Source: Halosimplex halophilum (GTDB taxonomy: Archaea > Halobacteriota > Halobacteria > Halobacteriales > Haloarculaceae). From it: DNA of 64,000 nt. The notes beneath the pieces are model-generated. The model ran no database searches, was not told the origin of the DNA, and saw only the letters and a list, made by a program, of their open reading frames with translations. This document shows, piece after piece, positions 35,255-43,656 of the stretch. The DNA lies in the NCBI RefSeq assembly GCF_004698125.1, contig NZ_ML214298.1:827972-891971 (forward strand). Reading direction: 5' to 3'. The first letter of the stretch is position 1, and each line of letters opens with the position of its first letter. A program made the translations under genes and the position numbers.

Positions 35255-35385
35255 TTCCGAGAGAACCGTTACCACGACCCGTCACGGAGCCGGGATCGGG
35301 GATTCTCAGCCGCGTGAGAGTCGTGGCGGCGGGGTGATCGCAAGCGGGCGAGGGGTTTTTATCGAGCGGGGCGGAGTAACTGGTA

Positions 35386-36138
35386 ATGAGCGACGCCGGG
35401 GAACCGCTGTACGTCGGCGCGGCCTGGTCCGAGGGCTCGTGGTTCGCGGTGGCGTTCGACCGCGAGGGGTTCGACCACGCCGCCGTCTTCGCGGAGGTGG
35501 GCGACCTGTGGGTCCGCTACGAGGAGACCGCCGAGCGGGTCCTCGTGGACGTGCCGGTCGGCCTCGTCGAGGAGGGCGAAGAGGGGCGCCGCTGCGACGA
35601 CCTCGCACGGCGCGTGCTGGGGCCGATGAGCGGCGCGGTCGTCACGCCGCCGGTGCGGGAGGCGACGCGCAAGCGGCGTTACCCCGCCGCCCAGCGGGTC
35701 AACGAGCGCAAGGCCGGCCGGGGCATCTCCGAGCGGGCGTTCGAACTGAGCGACGCCATCGTCGCTGTCGACGAGCTCCTGCAGAACGTCCCCGAGGCCC
35801 GGGCGGCGTTCGCGGAGAGCCACCCCGAGGTCTGCTTCCGCGCGCTCGCGGGCGAGCCGCTGGAACACGGGAAGGCCTACGCCGCGGGGTACGCCGAGCG
35901 GATGCGGACGCTCGCCCGCCACGACCGCGACGCGCCGCCGGTCGTCCAGGCCGCCGCCGAGGCCACCGAGGGCCACGAGGTCGCCGTCGCCGACGTGCTC
36001 GACGCGGTCGCGCTGGCCTACACCGCCGCCCCCGGCGCGGGCGAACTCCGGACGCTCCCGGCGGACCCGCCGACCGACGCCGAGGGGCTCCCGATGGCCG
36101 TCACGTACCGGGCCGAGAGCGCGCTCACGACCGAGTGA
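35386..36138 (+). CDS. DUF429 domain-containing protein
   Basis: The 250-residue protein belongs to the DUF429 family, an RNase H-like-fold group of predicted nucleases with unknown role. Visible family features are an N-terminal strand LYVGAAWSEGSWFAVAF, VLVDVPVGLVEEGEEGRRCDDLARRVLG (acidic residues and R-x-C-D) and SHPEVCFRALAG (Glu). A late DVLDAVALAYTA supplies another Asp. AGGGGTTTTTATCG about 28 bases upstream of the ATG is the likely promoter. Not linked to other genes of known function. Confidence 0.82.
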   Translation: MSDAGEPLYVGAAWSEGSWFAVAFDREGFDHAAVFAEVGDLWVRYEETAERVLVDVPVGLVEEGEEGRRCDDLARRVLGPMSGAVVTPPVREATRKRRYPAAQRVNERKAGRGISERAFELSDAIVAVDELLQNVPEARAAFAESHPEVCFRALAGEPLEHGKAYAAGYAERMRTLARHDRDAPPVVQAAAEATEGHEVAVADVLDAVALAYTAAPGAGELRTLPADPPTDAEGLPMAVTYRAESALTTE

Positions 36139-36241
36139 GGGCGACCGGCGGCGGGTCGTCGACCGACTTACCGCTGGTCGACCGGCGACACGCACCCGTC
36201 CGGCGACAGGGATATCGTATCGGCGAACCAACAGGGTGTCC

Positions 36242-36931
36242 ATGGAGCACGAGATCTCCCACAGGCCGTCGTACGCGCAGCTGACGCTCGACCTCGGGCC
36301 CGGCGAGTCCGTCCGCTCGGAGGCGGGCGCGATGGTGAGCAAGTCGCCCTCGGTCGAGGTGGAGACCAGCGCGGAGGGGGGCATCCTCAAGTCCATCTCG
36401 CGGTCGCTGTTCGGCGGCGAATCGTTCTTCATGAACACGTTCTCGGCGCCCGACGGCGGGCAGATCCAGCTGGCGCCGGCCCTCTCGGGCGACGTGCAGC
36501 ACCACCGGCTCGACGACGAGACGCTGTACGTCCAGTCGTCGTCGTTCCTGGCCTCGGATCCCACGGTCGAGGTGGACACCGAGTTCGGCGGCGCGAAGAC
36601 GTTCTTCGGCGGCGAGGGACTGTTTCTCCTGCGGCTGTCGGGGAGCGGACCCGTGTTCCTGTCGAGCTACGGCGCCATCGACGAACACGAGGTCGGGGCC
36701 GGCGAGTCGTTCGTCGTCGACACGGGCCACATCGTCGCCTTCGAGGAGTCGCTGTCGTTCGACGTGCGGAAGGTGGGCGGGCTGAAGTCGACGCTGTTCA
36801 GCGGCGAGGGGCTGGTCTGCGAGTTCTCCGGCGAGGGGACCGTCTGGACTCAGACCCGAAGCCCCGACGCGTTCCTCTCGTGGCTGATCCCGAAGATCCC
36901 CCAGCGCAACACGACCACGACGACCACCTGA
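36242..36931 (+). CDS. AIM24 / TIGR00266 family protein
   Basis: The 229-residue protein has the beta-helix-like repeats of the AIM24 (TIGR00266) family: LGPGESVRSEAGAMVSKSPSVEVET, GILKSISRSLFGGESFFMNTF, VFLSSYGAIDEHEVG and LSFDVRKVGGLKSTLFSGEGL. Members occur in all domains, with unclear function (a mitochondrial inner-membrane homologue affects cristae). The ATG at 36242 is chosen over a GTG two codons earlier. The C-terminus is a run of threonines. GGGATATCG about 30 bases upstream may be the promoter. Confidence 0.88.
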   Translation: MEHEISHRPSYAQLTLDLGPGESVRSEAGAMVSKSPSVEVETSAEGGILKSISRSLFGGESFFMNTFSAPDGGQIQLAPALSGDVQHHRLDDETLYVQSSSFLASDPTVEVDTEFGGAKTFFGGEGLFLLRLSGSGPVFLSSYGAIDEHEVGAGESFVVDTGHIVAFEESLSFDVRKVGGLKSTLFSGEGLVCEFSGEGTVWTQTRSPDAFLSWLIPKIPQRNTTTTTT

Positions 36932-37030
36932 CCGGCGCGGCGCCGCCGCGGAACCCCGGCTCCTGCGATCGGGCGGACAGCCGGCGGAACCCGCACAATC
37001 GTTATGACAGGGCCGTGCGAACGGACGGAC

Positions 37031-37399
37031 ATGAGCGAACGAGCCGAACTCGACTCGGAGTCGCTGGCGTCGCGCGTCGTGGCCGCGGGCGTGGTCGAAC
37101 TGTCCGTGCGCGGCGAGACGCCGGCCCACGCCGGCGAGATCCGGCGGGCGTGCAACGACGCGATGGACGCGGTCGCGGGCGAGGTGCTCGGGTCGGTGAC
37201 CGAGGCGGAGGTGGCCCGGACGCTGAACGAACTCGAGGCCGACGGCGTCGTCGAGGGCGTCCGGGAGGACACGTCGCCCGCCGGCAAGGGCCGGCCGAAC
37301 TACCGGCTGGTGCCGCCCGCCGACGCGGTCCGCGCGGCGCTGGCCGACGACGACCGCACCGCGGGACTGGCGGACCGGATCGAGTCGCTCGACGCCTGA
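37031..37399 (+). CDS. Winged-helix regulator-like protein
   Basis: The 122-residue protein has a predicted winged-helix fold: helices in PAHAGEIRRACNDAMDAVAG, a recognition-helix-like SVTEAEVARTLNELEADGVVEGVRE, and a wing GKGRPNYRLVPP. This resembles archaeal PadR/ArsR-like DNA-binding domains, but the family is not certain. TCGTTATG 27 bases upstream of the ATG is the probable promoter. No obvious target operon adjoins it. Confidence 0.65.
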   Translation: MSERAELDSESLASRVVAAGVVELSVRGETPAHAGEIRRACNDAMDAVAGEVLGSVTEAEVARTLNELEADGVVEGVREDTSPAGKGRPNYRLVPPADAVRAALADDDRTAGLADRIESLDA

Positions 37400-37479
37400 C
37401 GGTTCTCCCCCTGCGACTCCGCCGAGTTCGACGCCGGCCGGCACAAGACCCTTGTGTCGTCGGGCTGACGACCCGATGT

Positions 37480-37623
37480 ATGCTCGAAGCAGAACTCGAA
37501 GTGTGTACGGACTGTGGCGTAGTACACATGGAAGGCGGCCCGGCGCCGACGAACGTCAGCGAGTGCTCGGCCTGCGGCGGCCGCGTCAGGGACGTGGAAC
37601 TCGACGACCTCGTCGGCCTGTAA
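37480..37623 (+). CDS. Small zinc-ribbon protein (47 residues)
   Basis: MLEAELEVCTDCGVVHMEGG is followed by VSECSACGGRVRDVELDDLVGL. Two CxxCG knuckles 21 residues apart make one zinc ribbon, characteristic of haloarchaeal mini zinc fingers. An out-of-frame ATG four bases upstream is not used. Function unknown. Confidence 0.7.
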   Translation: MLEAELEVCTDCGVVHMEGGPAPTNVSECSACGGRVRDVELDDLVGL

Positions 37624-37725
37624 GGCCCGGGACTCCGGCGTCGCCGCGGTCGCGCGGCTCGGACCCCTTCCCGACCCCTCGTTCGCCAGCGAGGGGGTTC
37701 GACCGGCCGCGGCGAATCCCCTCGC

Positions 37726-37900
37726 ATAGGCATCTCCGACACGGTCAGGGACGTGCTCGTCCCGGACGACGAACCCGGTGTCCGCTACGAGTGCGCCGAC
37801 TGCGGCGAGCGGTTCGACGACGCCCGGGCCGACTGCCCGAACTGCGGCGGCACCGACATCGAGGAGGCCAGGGGCTTCGACGCGGCGCCGGACATCCGAC
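37726..37900 (+). pseudogene. Zinc-ribbon fragment with altered start
   Basis: In this frame the peptide GISDTVRDVLVPDDEPGVRY is followed by ECADCGERFDDARADCPNCGG, a convincing rubredoxin-like zinc ribbon. The codon where ATG is expected reads ATA (37726-37728). The only near alternative is GTG at 37753. No stop follows for over 1.2 kb because the frame runs antisense through the Gln-rich gene, so the natural 3' end seems lost. It may be a decayed gene or one using GTG with a frameshift. Confidence 0.4.
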
Positions 37901-37957
37901 GGCGCGGCGGTCGTCCGCGACGGCCGGAGCCTCTCGACGGCCGAGGGTCCCTCACCG

Positions 37958-38998
37958 CTACCGCCCGGTCGTGTTCTCGCTGCCGACGTGAGCCGGGTCG
38001 TGCCCGTGGCGCGCTTCGCCGCCGTAGCGGAGCCCCTCCTCCGACCAGGTGCCGGTGTGCTGGCTGGGTTCCGTGTCCGGCCACTGCTGGCCGCCCCCGG
38101 TCGGCTGTCCGGGTCGCCCGCCCGTCCGCTGGCTGTGCTGTTGCCGGCTCTGGACCTGCCCCCCGCGCTGCTGTGACCGCTGCTCGTTCGGGTGGTGGTC
38201 CGCGCTGCTGGCGGTCCGGTCGCCGCCTCGATGCCCGCCGGTCCCCTGCTGCCCGCCCCGTCGATAGTTCTGCTCGCTCGGGCGGTGTTGCGGGCTGCTG
38301 GCCGTCCCGGAGTGCGACCCCTGTTGGCCGTGGTGCCGTGGCTGCTGGTCGCGGTGCTGTGACCGCTGACCAGTCTGCTGCTGAGGCTGTCGACCGGCCT
38401 GCTGCTGGGGCTGCTGGTCGGTGTGCTGTTGAGGTTGCTGGCCGGTGTGTTGTTGAGGTTGCTGGCCGGTGTGTCGCTGGCCGGAGCGTTGCCGTGACTG
38501 CTGGCCGGTCTGCTGCCGGGACTGCTGGCCACCCTGGGCCTGGCCACCGGTTCGCGGTCGTCGCTCCGGCGACACCGCGCCGCGCTCGCGCTGGTGTTCG
38601 GAGCGCTCGCGCTGGTGTTCGGAGCGCTCGCGCTGTGGCGGCTGGACGTAGTCGCTCCCCGTGCCACCCTGGGGGTGCTGTGTCCGGCGGGCGCTCCGCT
38701 GGCGGCGGTCGCGGTCGGCGCGGCGCTCCCGGTCGGTCGCCCCCCAGTCGGTGCGCTGGGCGTCCCCGCCGCCGAAGTGGCGCCCCACCTGTTCGTGCTG
38801 TTCGCCGGCACCGGCCTGCTGGCGGTTCTCGCGTCGCTGACGCTGGCGGGACCCGTGGCCGCCGCCCGCGTCCTGCGACCGGGGCTGGCCCGTCTGTCGG
38901 TACTGGTCGGCGTTCTCGGCGCCGCGGCGGTGCTCGCCCCGCCGCTGCTGGCGGTCGTGCGTCTGCCGGTCGGAGTCGTGCTGGTGAGTGTGATGCAT
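37958..38998 (-). CDS. Gln/Arg/His/Gly-rich low-complexity repeat protein
   Basis: The 346-residue protein starts MHHTHQHDSDRQTHDRQQRR. Almost half of it is Gln, Arg, Gly and His, with very few hydrophobic residues, so it should be intrinsically disordered. Residues about 90-160 contain an exact repeat RERSEHQ, and about 160-215 contain degenerate 8-residue units around TGQQPQQH. Between units the DNA differs mostly at third codon positions (CAA/CAG, CCT/CCC, GGC/GGT), which shows this frame is the translated one. A basic, Gln-rich protein is exceptional in an acidic haloarchaeal proteome. There is no signal peptide or membrane segment. Role unknown: nucleic-acid binding, metal binding through His, or condensate formation are guesses. 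Confidence 0.7.
   Translation of the reverse strand: MHHTHQHDSDRQTHDRQQRRGEHRRGAENADQYRQTGQPRSQDAGGGHGSRQRQRRENRQQAGAGEQHEQVGRHFGGGDAQRTDWGATDRERRADRDRRQRSARRTQHPQGGTGSDYVQPPQRERSEHQRERSEHQRERGAVSPERRPRTGGQAQGGQQSRQQTGQQSRQRSGQRHTGQQPQQHTGQQPQQHTDQQPQQQAGRQPQQQTGQRSQHRDQQPRHHGQQGSHSGTASSPQHRPSEQNYRRGGQQGTGGHRGGDRTASSADHHPNEQRSQQRGGQVQSRQQHSQRTGGRPGQPTGGGQQWPDTEPSQHTGTWSEEGLRYGGEARHGHDPAHVGSENTTGR
38371..38530 (-). repeat. 24-base coding repeats of the Gln-rich gene
   Basis: Degenerate 24-base units encode TGQQPQQH-like octapeptides. The units at 38421-38444 and 38445-38468 differ by one base, a synonymous CAG/CAA change on the minus strand. Outer units drift further. Confidence 0.75.
38580..38630 (-). 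repeat. 21-base coding repeat (RERSEHQ)
   Basis: A perfect tandem of 21 bases (plus-strand unit starts GCGCTCGCGCTGGTGTTCGG) occurs twice with a partial third, encoding RERSEHQ-RERSEHQ-RERG. Confidence 0.8.
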
Positions 38999-39159
38999 GG
39001 GGATCGCCGGGCGCGAACCCGGCGACGGAAGTCCGGCCGGCCGCCGGAAATAGGACCGACTCCGTTTTCCGGGCGCGCGCGGACCCCGCGGGGATAACCC
39101 GGTCTTATCCGTCCGCGGGACGGCATCCGCCCACGGTCCGGGCGCGGCCGCCCCGGTAA

Positions 39160-39822
39160 TCAGCGGGTACCGTCGCGGCGGGGGAGCGCGGACCGACCGC
39201 CTCGGTCGAGCACGCGCCGCCGCTCGGTGAACGTCGCGTTCCCGCCCGCCCAGCGGACGGTCGTCTCGATGCGGACTCGGCCGTCGTTGCGGGCGACGCG
39301 GAACAGTTCGCCCAGCGACAGCTCGATCTTGGCGGTCCGCCCGGCCGACGCGTTCGCCGAGAGGTTCCCGAAGCGGTGGTCCCGGGTCCAGATCCGGCTG
39401 TCGGCGGCGAAGATCCGCGTCTCCGCGGTGACGTTCCGGATCGTCTCGTTGCCGGTGTTCGTGACGTTGGCCGTCACCCGGCGACAGCGGTCGCCGCACG
39501 TCCGGACCCGCGTCACGTCGAGGGCGACGACCTCGGATCCGTTCGGCCCCGCTACCGCTGTCCCGTTCGACCGGGCGGCGTCGCTCCCGTTACCGGGCCG
39601 AGGGGTGGCGGCGTCCGCGTCCGAATCGATGCCGTTCGCGTCCGAGCCGACGCTGTTCGCGTCCGGTTGGTCGCCGTTCGCGGGCGGCTCGCCGGAACTC
39701 GCGGGCCCGGCGGCGGCGACCCCGGCCCACGCGAGCGACGCGACGACCGCGAGCGCGACGGCGGTCGGTATCGACCACGAGCCTGACGGTTCGGCGTCGG
39801 TCCGTTTCTCGGAGCGGGTCAC
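39160..39822 (-). CDS. Hypothetical exported protein with CARDB-like domain
   Basis: From a GTG at 39822 the 220-residue protein has a basic N-terminus (VTRSEKRTDAE), a hydrophobic segment at about 18-38 (signal peptide or anchor), an Asp/Asn/Gly-rich linker (about 40-95), and a beta-rich domain with VTANVTNTGNETIRNVTAETRIF resembling CARDB/FxLYD folds. A Cys pair (RTCGDRC) may form a disulfide outside the cell. Several NxT/S sites could be N-glycosylated. Start is uncertain and no ATG fits. Function unknown. Confidence 0.6.
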   Translation of the reverse strand: MTRSEKRTDAEPSGSWSIPTAVALAVVASLAWAGVAAAGPASSGEPPANGDQPDANSVGSDANGIDSDADAATPRPGNGSDAARSNGTAVAGPNGSEVVALDVTRVRTCGDRCRRVTANVTNTGNETIRNVTAETRIFAADSRIWTRDHRFGNLSANASAGRTAKIELSLGELFRVARNDGRVRIETTVRWAGGNATFTERRRVLDRGGRSALPRRDGTR

Positions 39823-39939
39823 ACGGGCGTTCGGGGAGGGCGGGGGAAGTGCGACCGGCCGGCAGTGCCAGGGTGGTCGCGGGTCGCTCGCGGGTCGAGA
39901 CCGGGAGGTTCTCCACGGGGTCGGCCCAACGGACGACCG

Positions 39940-40866
39940 ATGACCGACCACGCGAACCGCGGGTACCGCCGGATGTTCGACGACGACTTCTCCGTCGGCC
40001 TCTTCTTCCCGATCACGACCGCCGACGGGCCGGTCCCGCCGCTGGGCGAGCAGACCGACCTCGCGGCCTACGCCGAGGAGCTGGGCTTCGACGCGCTGTG
40101 GTTCCGCGACGTGCCGCTGTTCTGGCCGAAGTTCGACGACGCCGGCCAGGTCTACGACCCCTGGGTGTTCCTCTCCCACGTCGCCGCGAACACCGACGAC
40201 GTGGCGCTGGCGACCGGCAGCGTCGTCCTCCCGCTGCGCCATCCGCTCCACGTCGCCAAGGCCGCGGCGTCGGTCGACCGGCTGTCGGACGGGCGGCTCG
40301 TCCTCGGCGTCGCCAGCGGCGACCGGCCGCCGGAGTACCCCGCCTTCGGCGTCGACGAGGACGACGCCGGCGAACTCTTTCGGGAGAGCGTCCGGACGCT
40401 CCGGACGGTCTGGGCCGAGGAGTACCCCGAGATCGACACCCCCTTCGGGAGCCTCGACGGGTCGATGGACCTCCTGCCGAAGCCGACGACGGAGACGCTC
40501 CCGCTGCTGGTGACCGGCCACGCGAACCAGTCGCTTGAGTGGATCGGCGAGCGCGGCGACGGCTGGGTCTACTACCAGCGCACCGCCGAGGGCGTGGCCG
40601 AGCAGGTCGAGGAGTGGCGGGACGTGGCAGGGGAGAAACCGTACGTCCAGGTGCTGCACGTCGCCCTCGCCGAGGACCCGGCGGCCGGCCCGGAGCGGAT
40701 CCACCAGGGGTACGCCGCCGGGACCGACTGGCTGCGCGAGCACGTCCGGGACCTGCGGGACGCGGGGGTCGACCACGTGATGGTCAACGTCCGCCAGACC
40801 GACCCCGACCGGGACGTGCGGGCGGTCCTCGATCAGTTCGCCGACGGGGTGCTGGCCGAACTGTAG
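39940..40866 (+). CDS. LLM-class flavin/F420-dependent oxidoreductase
   Basis: The 308-residue luciferase-like TIM barrel has SVGLFFPITTADGPV, YAEELGFDALWFRDVPLFWPKF, a conserved SHVAANTDDVALATGSVVLPLRHP strand and RLVLGVASGDRPPEYPAFG (phosphate-binding loop). Members use FMN or F420 to oxidise or reduce small molecules. The F420 gene cofD at 6678 makes F420 available in this cell, but FMN is equally possible. Start taken at MTDHANRG, another ATG twelve codons later is possible. Upstream gene is divergent. Confidence 0.85.
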   Translation: MTDHANRGYRRMFDDDFSVGLFFPITTADGPVPPLGEQTDLAAYAEELGFDALWFRDVPLFWPKFDDAGQVYDPWVFLSHVAANTDDVALATGSVVLPLRHPLHVAKAAASVDRLSDGRLVLGVASGDRPPEYPAFGVDEDDAGELFRESVRTLRTVWAEEYPEIDTPFGSLDGSMDLLPKPTTETLPLLVTGHANQSLEWIGERGDGWVYYQRTAEGVAEQVEEWRDVAGEKPYVQVLHVALAEDPAAGPERIHQGYAAGTDWLREHVRDLRDAGVDHVMVNVRQTDPDRDVRAVLDQFADGVLAEL

Positions 40867-40967
40867 CGCTGCGGCGGCCCGTCCCCGGCCGTGCCGGCTC
40901 CCGGTCCAGCCTGCCGCTATGTCCACCCTTATTGGCCTCCCATCGAGTCTCCGTGACGAGAACGTCA

Positions 40968-41687
40968 ATGACGCTCACACCCGAGAAGCGCGACCGCCTG
41001 GAGAACCTCCACAGCGCCCTGATCAACGACATCACCGACGAGATGGGTATCGACGACAACGTCATCCCCGGCACCCGCATCCGTCCCGTCTGGTCGAAGG
41101 AGCCGACCGTCGGGACCGCCCACACCGCCCAGCGCGTCGACATCGGCTACGCCGAGGGCGAGTGGGACCCCGAGGACGGCGACGACGGCGAAGGCGAGGC
41201 CGTCGAGGACGACCGCGACGCCGAGGACATCGACTTCTTCCAGTACCTCGAAGCCACCGACGAGGGCGACTTCGTCGTCATGGCCGCGCCGAAGGACACC
41301 GAGGTCGGGCTGTGGGGCGAGCTCCTCAGCACCATCGTCCAGGAGAACGGCGCGACCGGCGCGCTCATCGACGGCCCGACGCGGGACTCGACGATGATCG
41401 AGCAACACGAGTTCCCCGTCTGGTCGGACGGCCACAGCGCCATCGAGTCGTTCGGCCGCGTCAGTTTCCGCGAGTGGGACGTGCCCGTCGAGGTCCACGA
41501 CGTGACCATCGCGCCCGGCGACGTGATCTTCGCCGACTACCAGTCGATCGCCGTCATCGACCCCGACATCGTCGACGAGGTGCTCGAACGGGGCGAGGAG
41601 GAACTCGAACAGGAGAACAACGTCCGCCGGGACATCCGCGACGGCGACAGCGTCTACGAGGTGTGGGACCGCTACGGCACGCTGTGA
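40968..41687 (+). CDS. RraA / aldolase-type (HMG/CHA aldolase superfamily) protein
   Basis: The 239-residue protein begins MTLTPEKRDRLENLHSALIND and contains GLWGELLSTIVQENGATGALIDGPTRDSTMI and VEVHDVTIAPGDVIFADYQSIAVIDPDIVDEVLERGEEE (key GDVIFAD, E), the signature of the RraA/4-hydroxy-4-methyl-2-oxoglutarate aldolase-like family. RraA inhibits RNase E in bacteria, but many family members are aldolases or decarboxylases. RNase E is absent in archaea, so an aldolase-type reaction is more likely. An acidic insertion (about 65-90) is haloarchaeal. The frame extends upstream without homology. Confidence 0.8.
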   Translation: MTLTPEKRDRLENLHSALINDITDEMGIDDNVIPGTRIRPVWSKEPTVGTAHTAQRVDIGYAEGEWDPEDGDDGEGEAVEDDRDAEDIDFFQYLEATDEGDFVVMAAPKDTEVGLWGELLSTIVQENGATGALIDGPTRDSTMIEQHEFPVWSDGHSAIESFGRVSFREWDVPVEVHDVTIAPGDVIFADYQSIAVIDPDIVDEVLERGEEELEQENNVRRDIRDGDSVYEVWDRYGTL

Positions 41688-41727
41688 GAGGCGACCGTCA
41701 CGGCGGGTCGAGCGCGCGTCACCGCGC

Positions 41728-41853
41728 TCACAGGTCGAACACCCGCGCCGCGACGCCGGCCAGCAGGATCAGCCCGCCCAGGACGAAGGTCCCGGGGACG
41801 GGGAGGACGAACACGAGCGCGCCGACTACCAGAATCTTCGTCGAGAGTCTCAT
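41728..41853 (-). CDS. 41-residue single/double-helix membrane peptide
   Basis: MRLSTKILVVGALVFVLPVP continues GTFVLGGLILLAGVAARVFDL. The two hydrophobic halves are separated by VPGT, so it can be one long or two short helices. An AT-richer CCGTATCC about 30 bases upstream may be the promoter. Small membrane peptides of this type are common in haloarchaea and usually hypothetical. Confidence 0.6.
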   Translation of the reverse strand: MRLSTKILVVGALVFVLPVPGTFVLGGLILLAGVAARVFDL

Positions 41854-41926
41854 GTCCTCTCGTCCTTCGTCTCCCGACGGATACGGCTTGGGTCGGTCCC
41901 AGTCCGCGCGGCCCGACCCGAGCGGT

Positions 41927-43384
41927 TCACTGGAGGTACCCCAGCTGTTCGAGCCGCGCCTTGCGCTCGGCGCCGATGGAGACGGACTCGCGCTCGCCGG
42001 CCGCGTCGACGGAGTCGAGCCAGTCGTCGAGCGCGTCGGTCAGGTCCGCGACGACCGCCGGGTGTGACTCGGACACGTCGCTCGTCTCGCCGGGGTCGGC
42101 GTCGAGGTCGTACAGCCGCTCGGAACCGTCCGAGCCGCGGACCAGCTTGTACTCGTCGGTCCTGATGGCCCGCAGCGACCGGTCGTAGGTCCGGAGGTCG
42201 TCGGGCACCCGACCCAGATTGCGTTCGAGCGCGGCCATCGACGGCTGGGGCGCCATGTACTCGCTGACGGCGAACTCCCGGGCCGGGGTCTCGGCGTCGG
42301 GGTGGAAGGAAGTGCCGTGGAACCCCTCACGAACGTCGGGGGCCTCGATGCCGGCGGCGTCGAGCAGCGTCGGCGGCAGGTCCAGCAGGCTCACGAGGTC
42401 GTCCAGGTCGGTGCCGCCGGTGAACGCGCCGCCGTGGAGGACCAGCGGGACGCGGACGAGCGTGTCGTAGAGGCAGTACTGGTGGTCCATCAGGCCGTGG
42501 TCGCCGATGTTCTCGCCGTGGTCGGCGGTGACGACCAGGACCGTGTCCTCCCACTCGCCGGCGGCCTGCAGCGCGGTCCGCAGCGCGGCCAGCTGCTCGT
42601 CGAAGTAGGTGATCTCGCCCCGGTAGAGCGCCCTGATGAGGGCCAGATCTCGGTCGGAGAGGTCGATATCGCCGGCGAGATACTCCCAGGGCTCCTGGGG
42701 CACCTCCATCGCCTCCTCGTAGGTGGCACCCTCCGGGAGGTGCCGTTCGGTCGTCTCGCGGGGCGGCCGGTATTCGAGGTGCGGTTCGAGGTAGTTGACC
42801 AGCAGGAAGAACGGGTCGTCGCTCGACCGGTCGGCGAGCCAGTCGGCGATCCACGCCGTCGACCGCTCGGCGCCGTCGTCGGCGCGGTCGCGGACGAACC
42901 CCCGGTAGAGCGTGTTGGCGGCGTTGACGAGGGGGTTGCCGTCGAAGAGCTTCCGCGCGACGAGGCGGGCGCGGCTCTGTTCGGTCTCGTCGACGAGCTC
43001 GGAGAGGGCGTTGTCGGACTGGACGAGCTGCCACATCTGGCGGAACTCGTCGAAGCCCCGGTCGAAGCCCGACTCGGCGCTGAGCCAGGTGTTGTTGGAG
43101 ACGCAGACGGTCTCGTAGCCCGCCGCCCGGAACGGTTCGGGCAGCACCGGGAGTCGGTCGTCCAGGCGCTCGTGGTCGGCGTGGGCCCCGTGTGCCGAGG
43201 GCGGGGCCCCGGTCAGCAGCGAGGCGTGGGAGGGGAGCGTCCACGGGGCCGCCGAGACGGCCCGCGTGGCGCGGGTCCCCGAGGTGGCGAGCTCTGCGAG
43301 GGTCGGCGCGACCTGCGAGTCGTAGGCGTCGTCGACTCGCGTGGTGTCGGCGACGACGACGACGACGTTCGGCTGTGCGGCCAT
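41927..43384 (-). CDS. Sulfatase-superfamily hydrolase
   Basis: The 485-residue alkaline-phosphatase-fold protein starts MAAQPNVVVVVADTTRVDDA (first metal Asp pair), has VSAAPWTLPSHASLLTGAPPSAHGAH where sulfatases carry their catalytic C/S-x-P-x-R motif, and TVLVVTADHGENIGDHGLMDH (metal Asp-His). The formylglycine Cys is not present: the site reads PWTLPSHAS, so it may be an alkaline-phosphatase or phosphodiesterase-type member, or use the Ser/Thr. No signal peptide. The frame opens further upstream but similarity begins at the ATG at 43384. Substrate unknown. Confidence 0.85.
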   Translation of the reverse strand: MAAQPNVVVVVADTTRVDDAYDSQVAPTLAELATSGTRATRAVSAAPWTLPSHASLLTGAPPSAHGAHADHERLDDRLPVLPEPFRAAGYETVCVSNNTWLSAESGFDRGFDEFRQMWQLVQSDNALSELVDETEQSRARLVARKLFDGNPLVNAANTLYRGFVRDRADDGAERSTAWIADWLADRSSDDPFFLLVNYLEPHLEYRPPRETTERHLPEGATYEEAMEVPQEPWEYLAGDIDLSDRDLALIRALYRGEITYFDEQLAALRTALQAAGEWEDTVLVVTADHGENIGDHGLMDHQYCLYDTLVRVPLVLHGGAFTGGTDLDDLVSLLDLPPTLLDAAGIEAPDVREGFHGTSFHPDAETPAREFAVSEYMAPQPSMAALERNLGRVPDDLRTYDRSLRAIRTDEYKLVRGSDGSERLYDLDADPGETSDVSESHPAVVADLTDALDDWLDSVDAAGERESVSIGAERKARLEQLGYLQ

Positions 43385-43656
43385 TGTCGCCCGGGCTTGG
43401 AGGGCCAGCCCGATAGCAATTGACCGCTTACTTCCGGCGGTTTCGGCCGTTTCATCGCGGTGGCCGCGCACGCTCGGTACCGGGGGCTTACCGCCGTCGA
43501 ACCGCCGTGTCACTGCGCGGCCTCGATCCCGCTCACGCGGGCGCCGTGTCCGGTAAGACCGACTTACGCGGGCGCCGAGCCGACGCGAGTTCCCGGCCTC
43601 ACCGATGATCCCGGCCATCCGAAGACGGTAAGTATTGCACACGAATATCGCTCGGC

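Noticed and set aside
38371-38630. Possible CRISPR or minisatellite array
   Set aside because: The repeats are contiguous coding units without unique spacers and show codon-level variation, so they are protein repeats.
37753-39159. Long plus-strand frame (468 codons) over the Gln-rich gene
   Set aside because: Only the first 40 residues look like a protein. The rest is antisense to 37958-38998, whose repeat units vary at synonymous positions in the minus-strand Gln frame, so the plus frame is a shadow.
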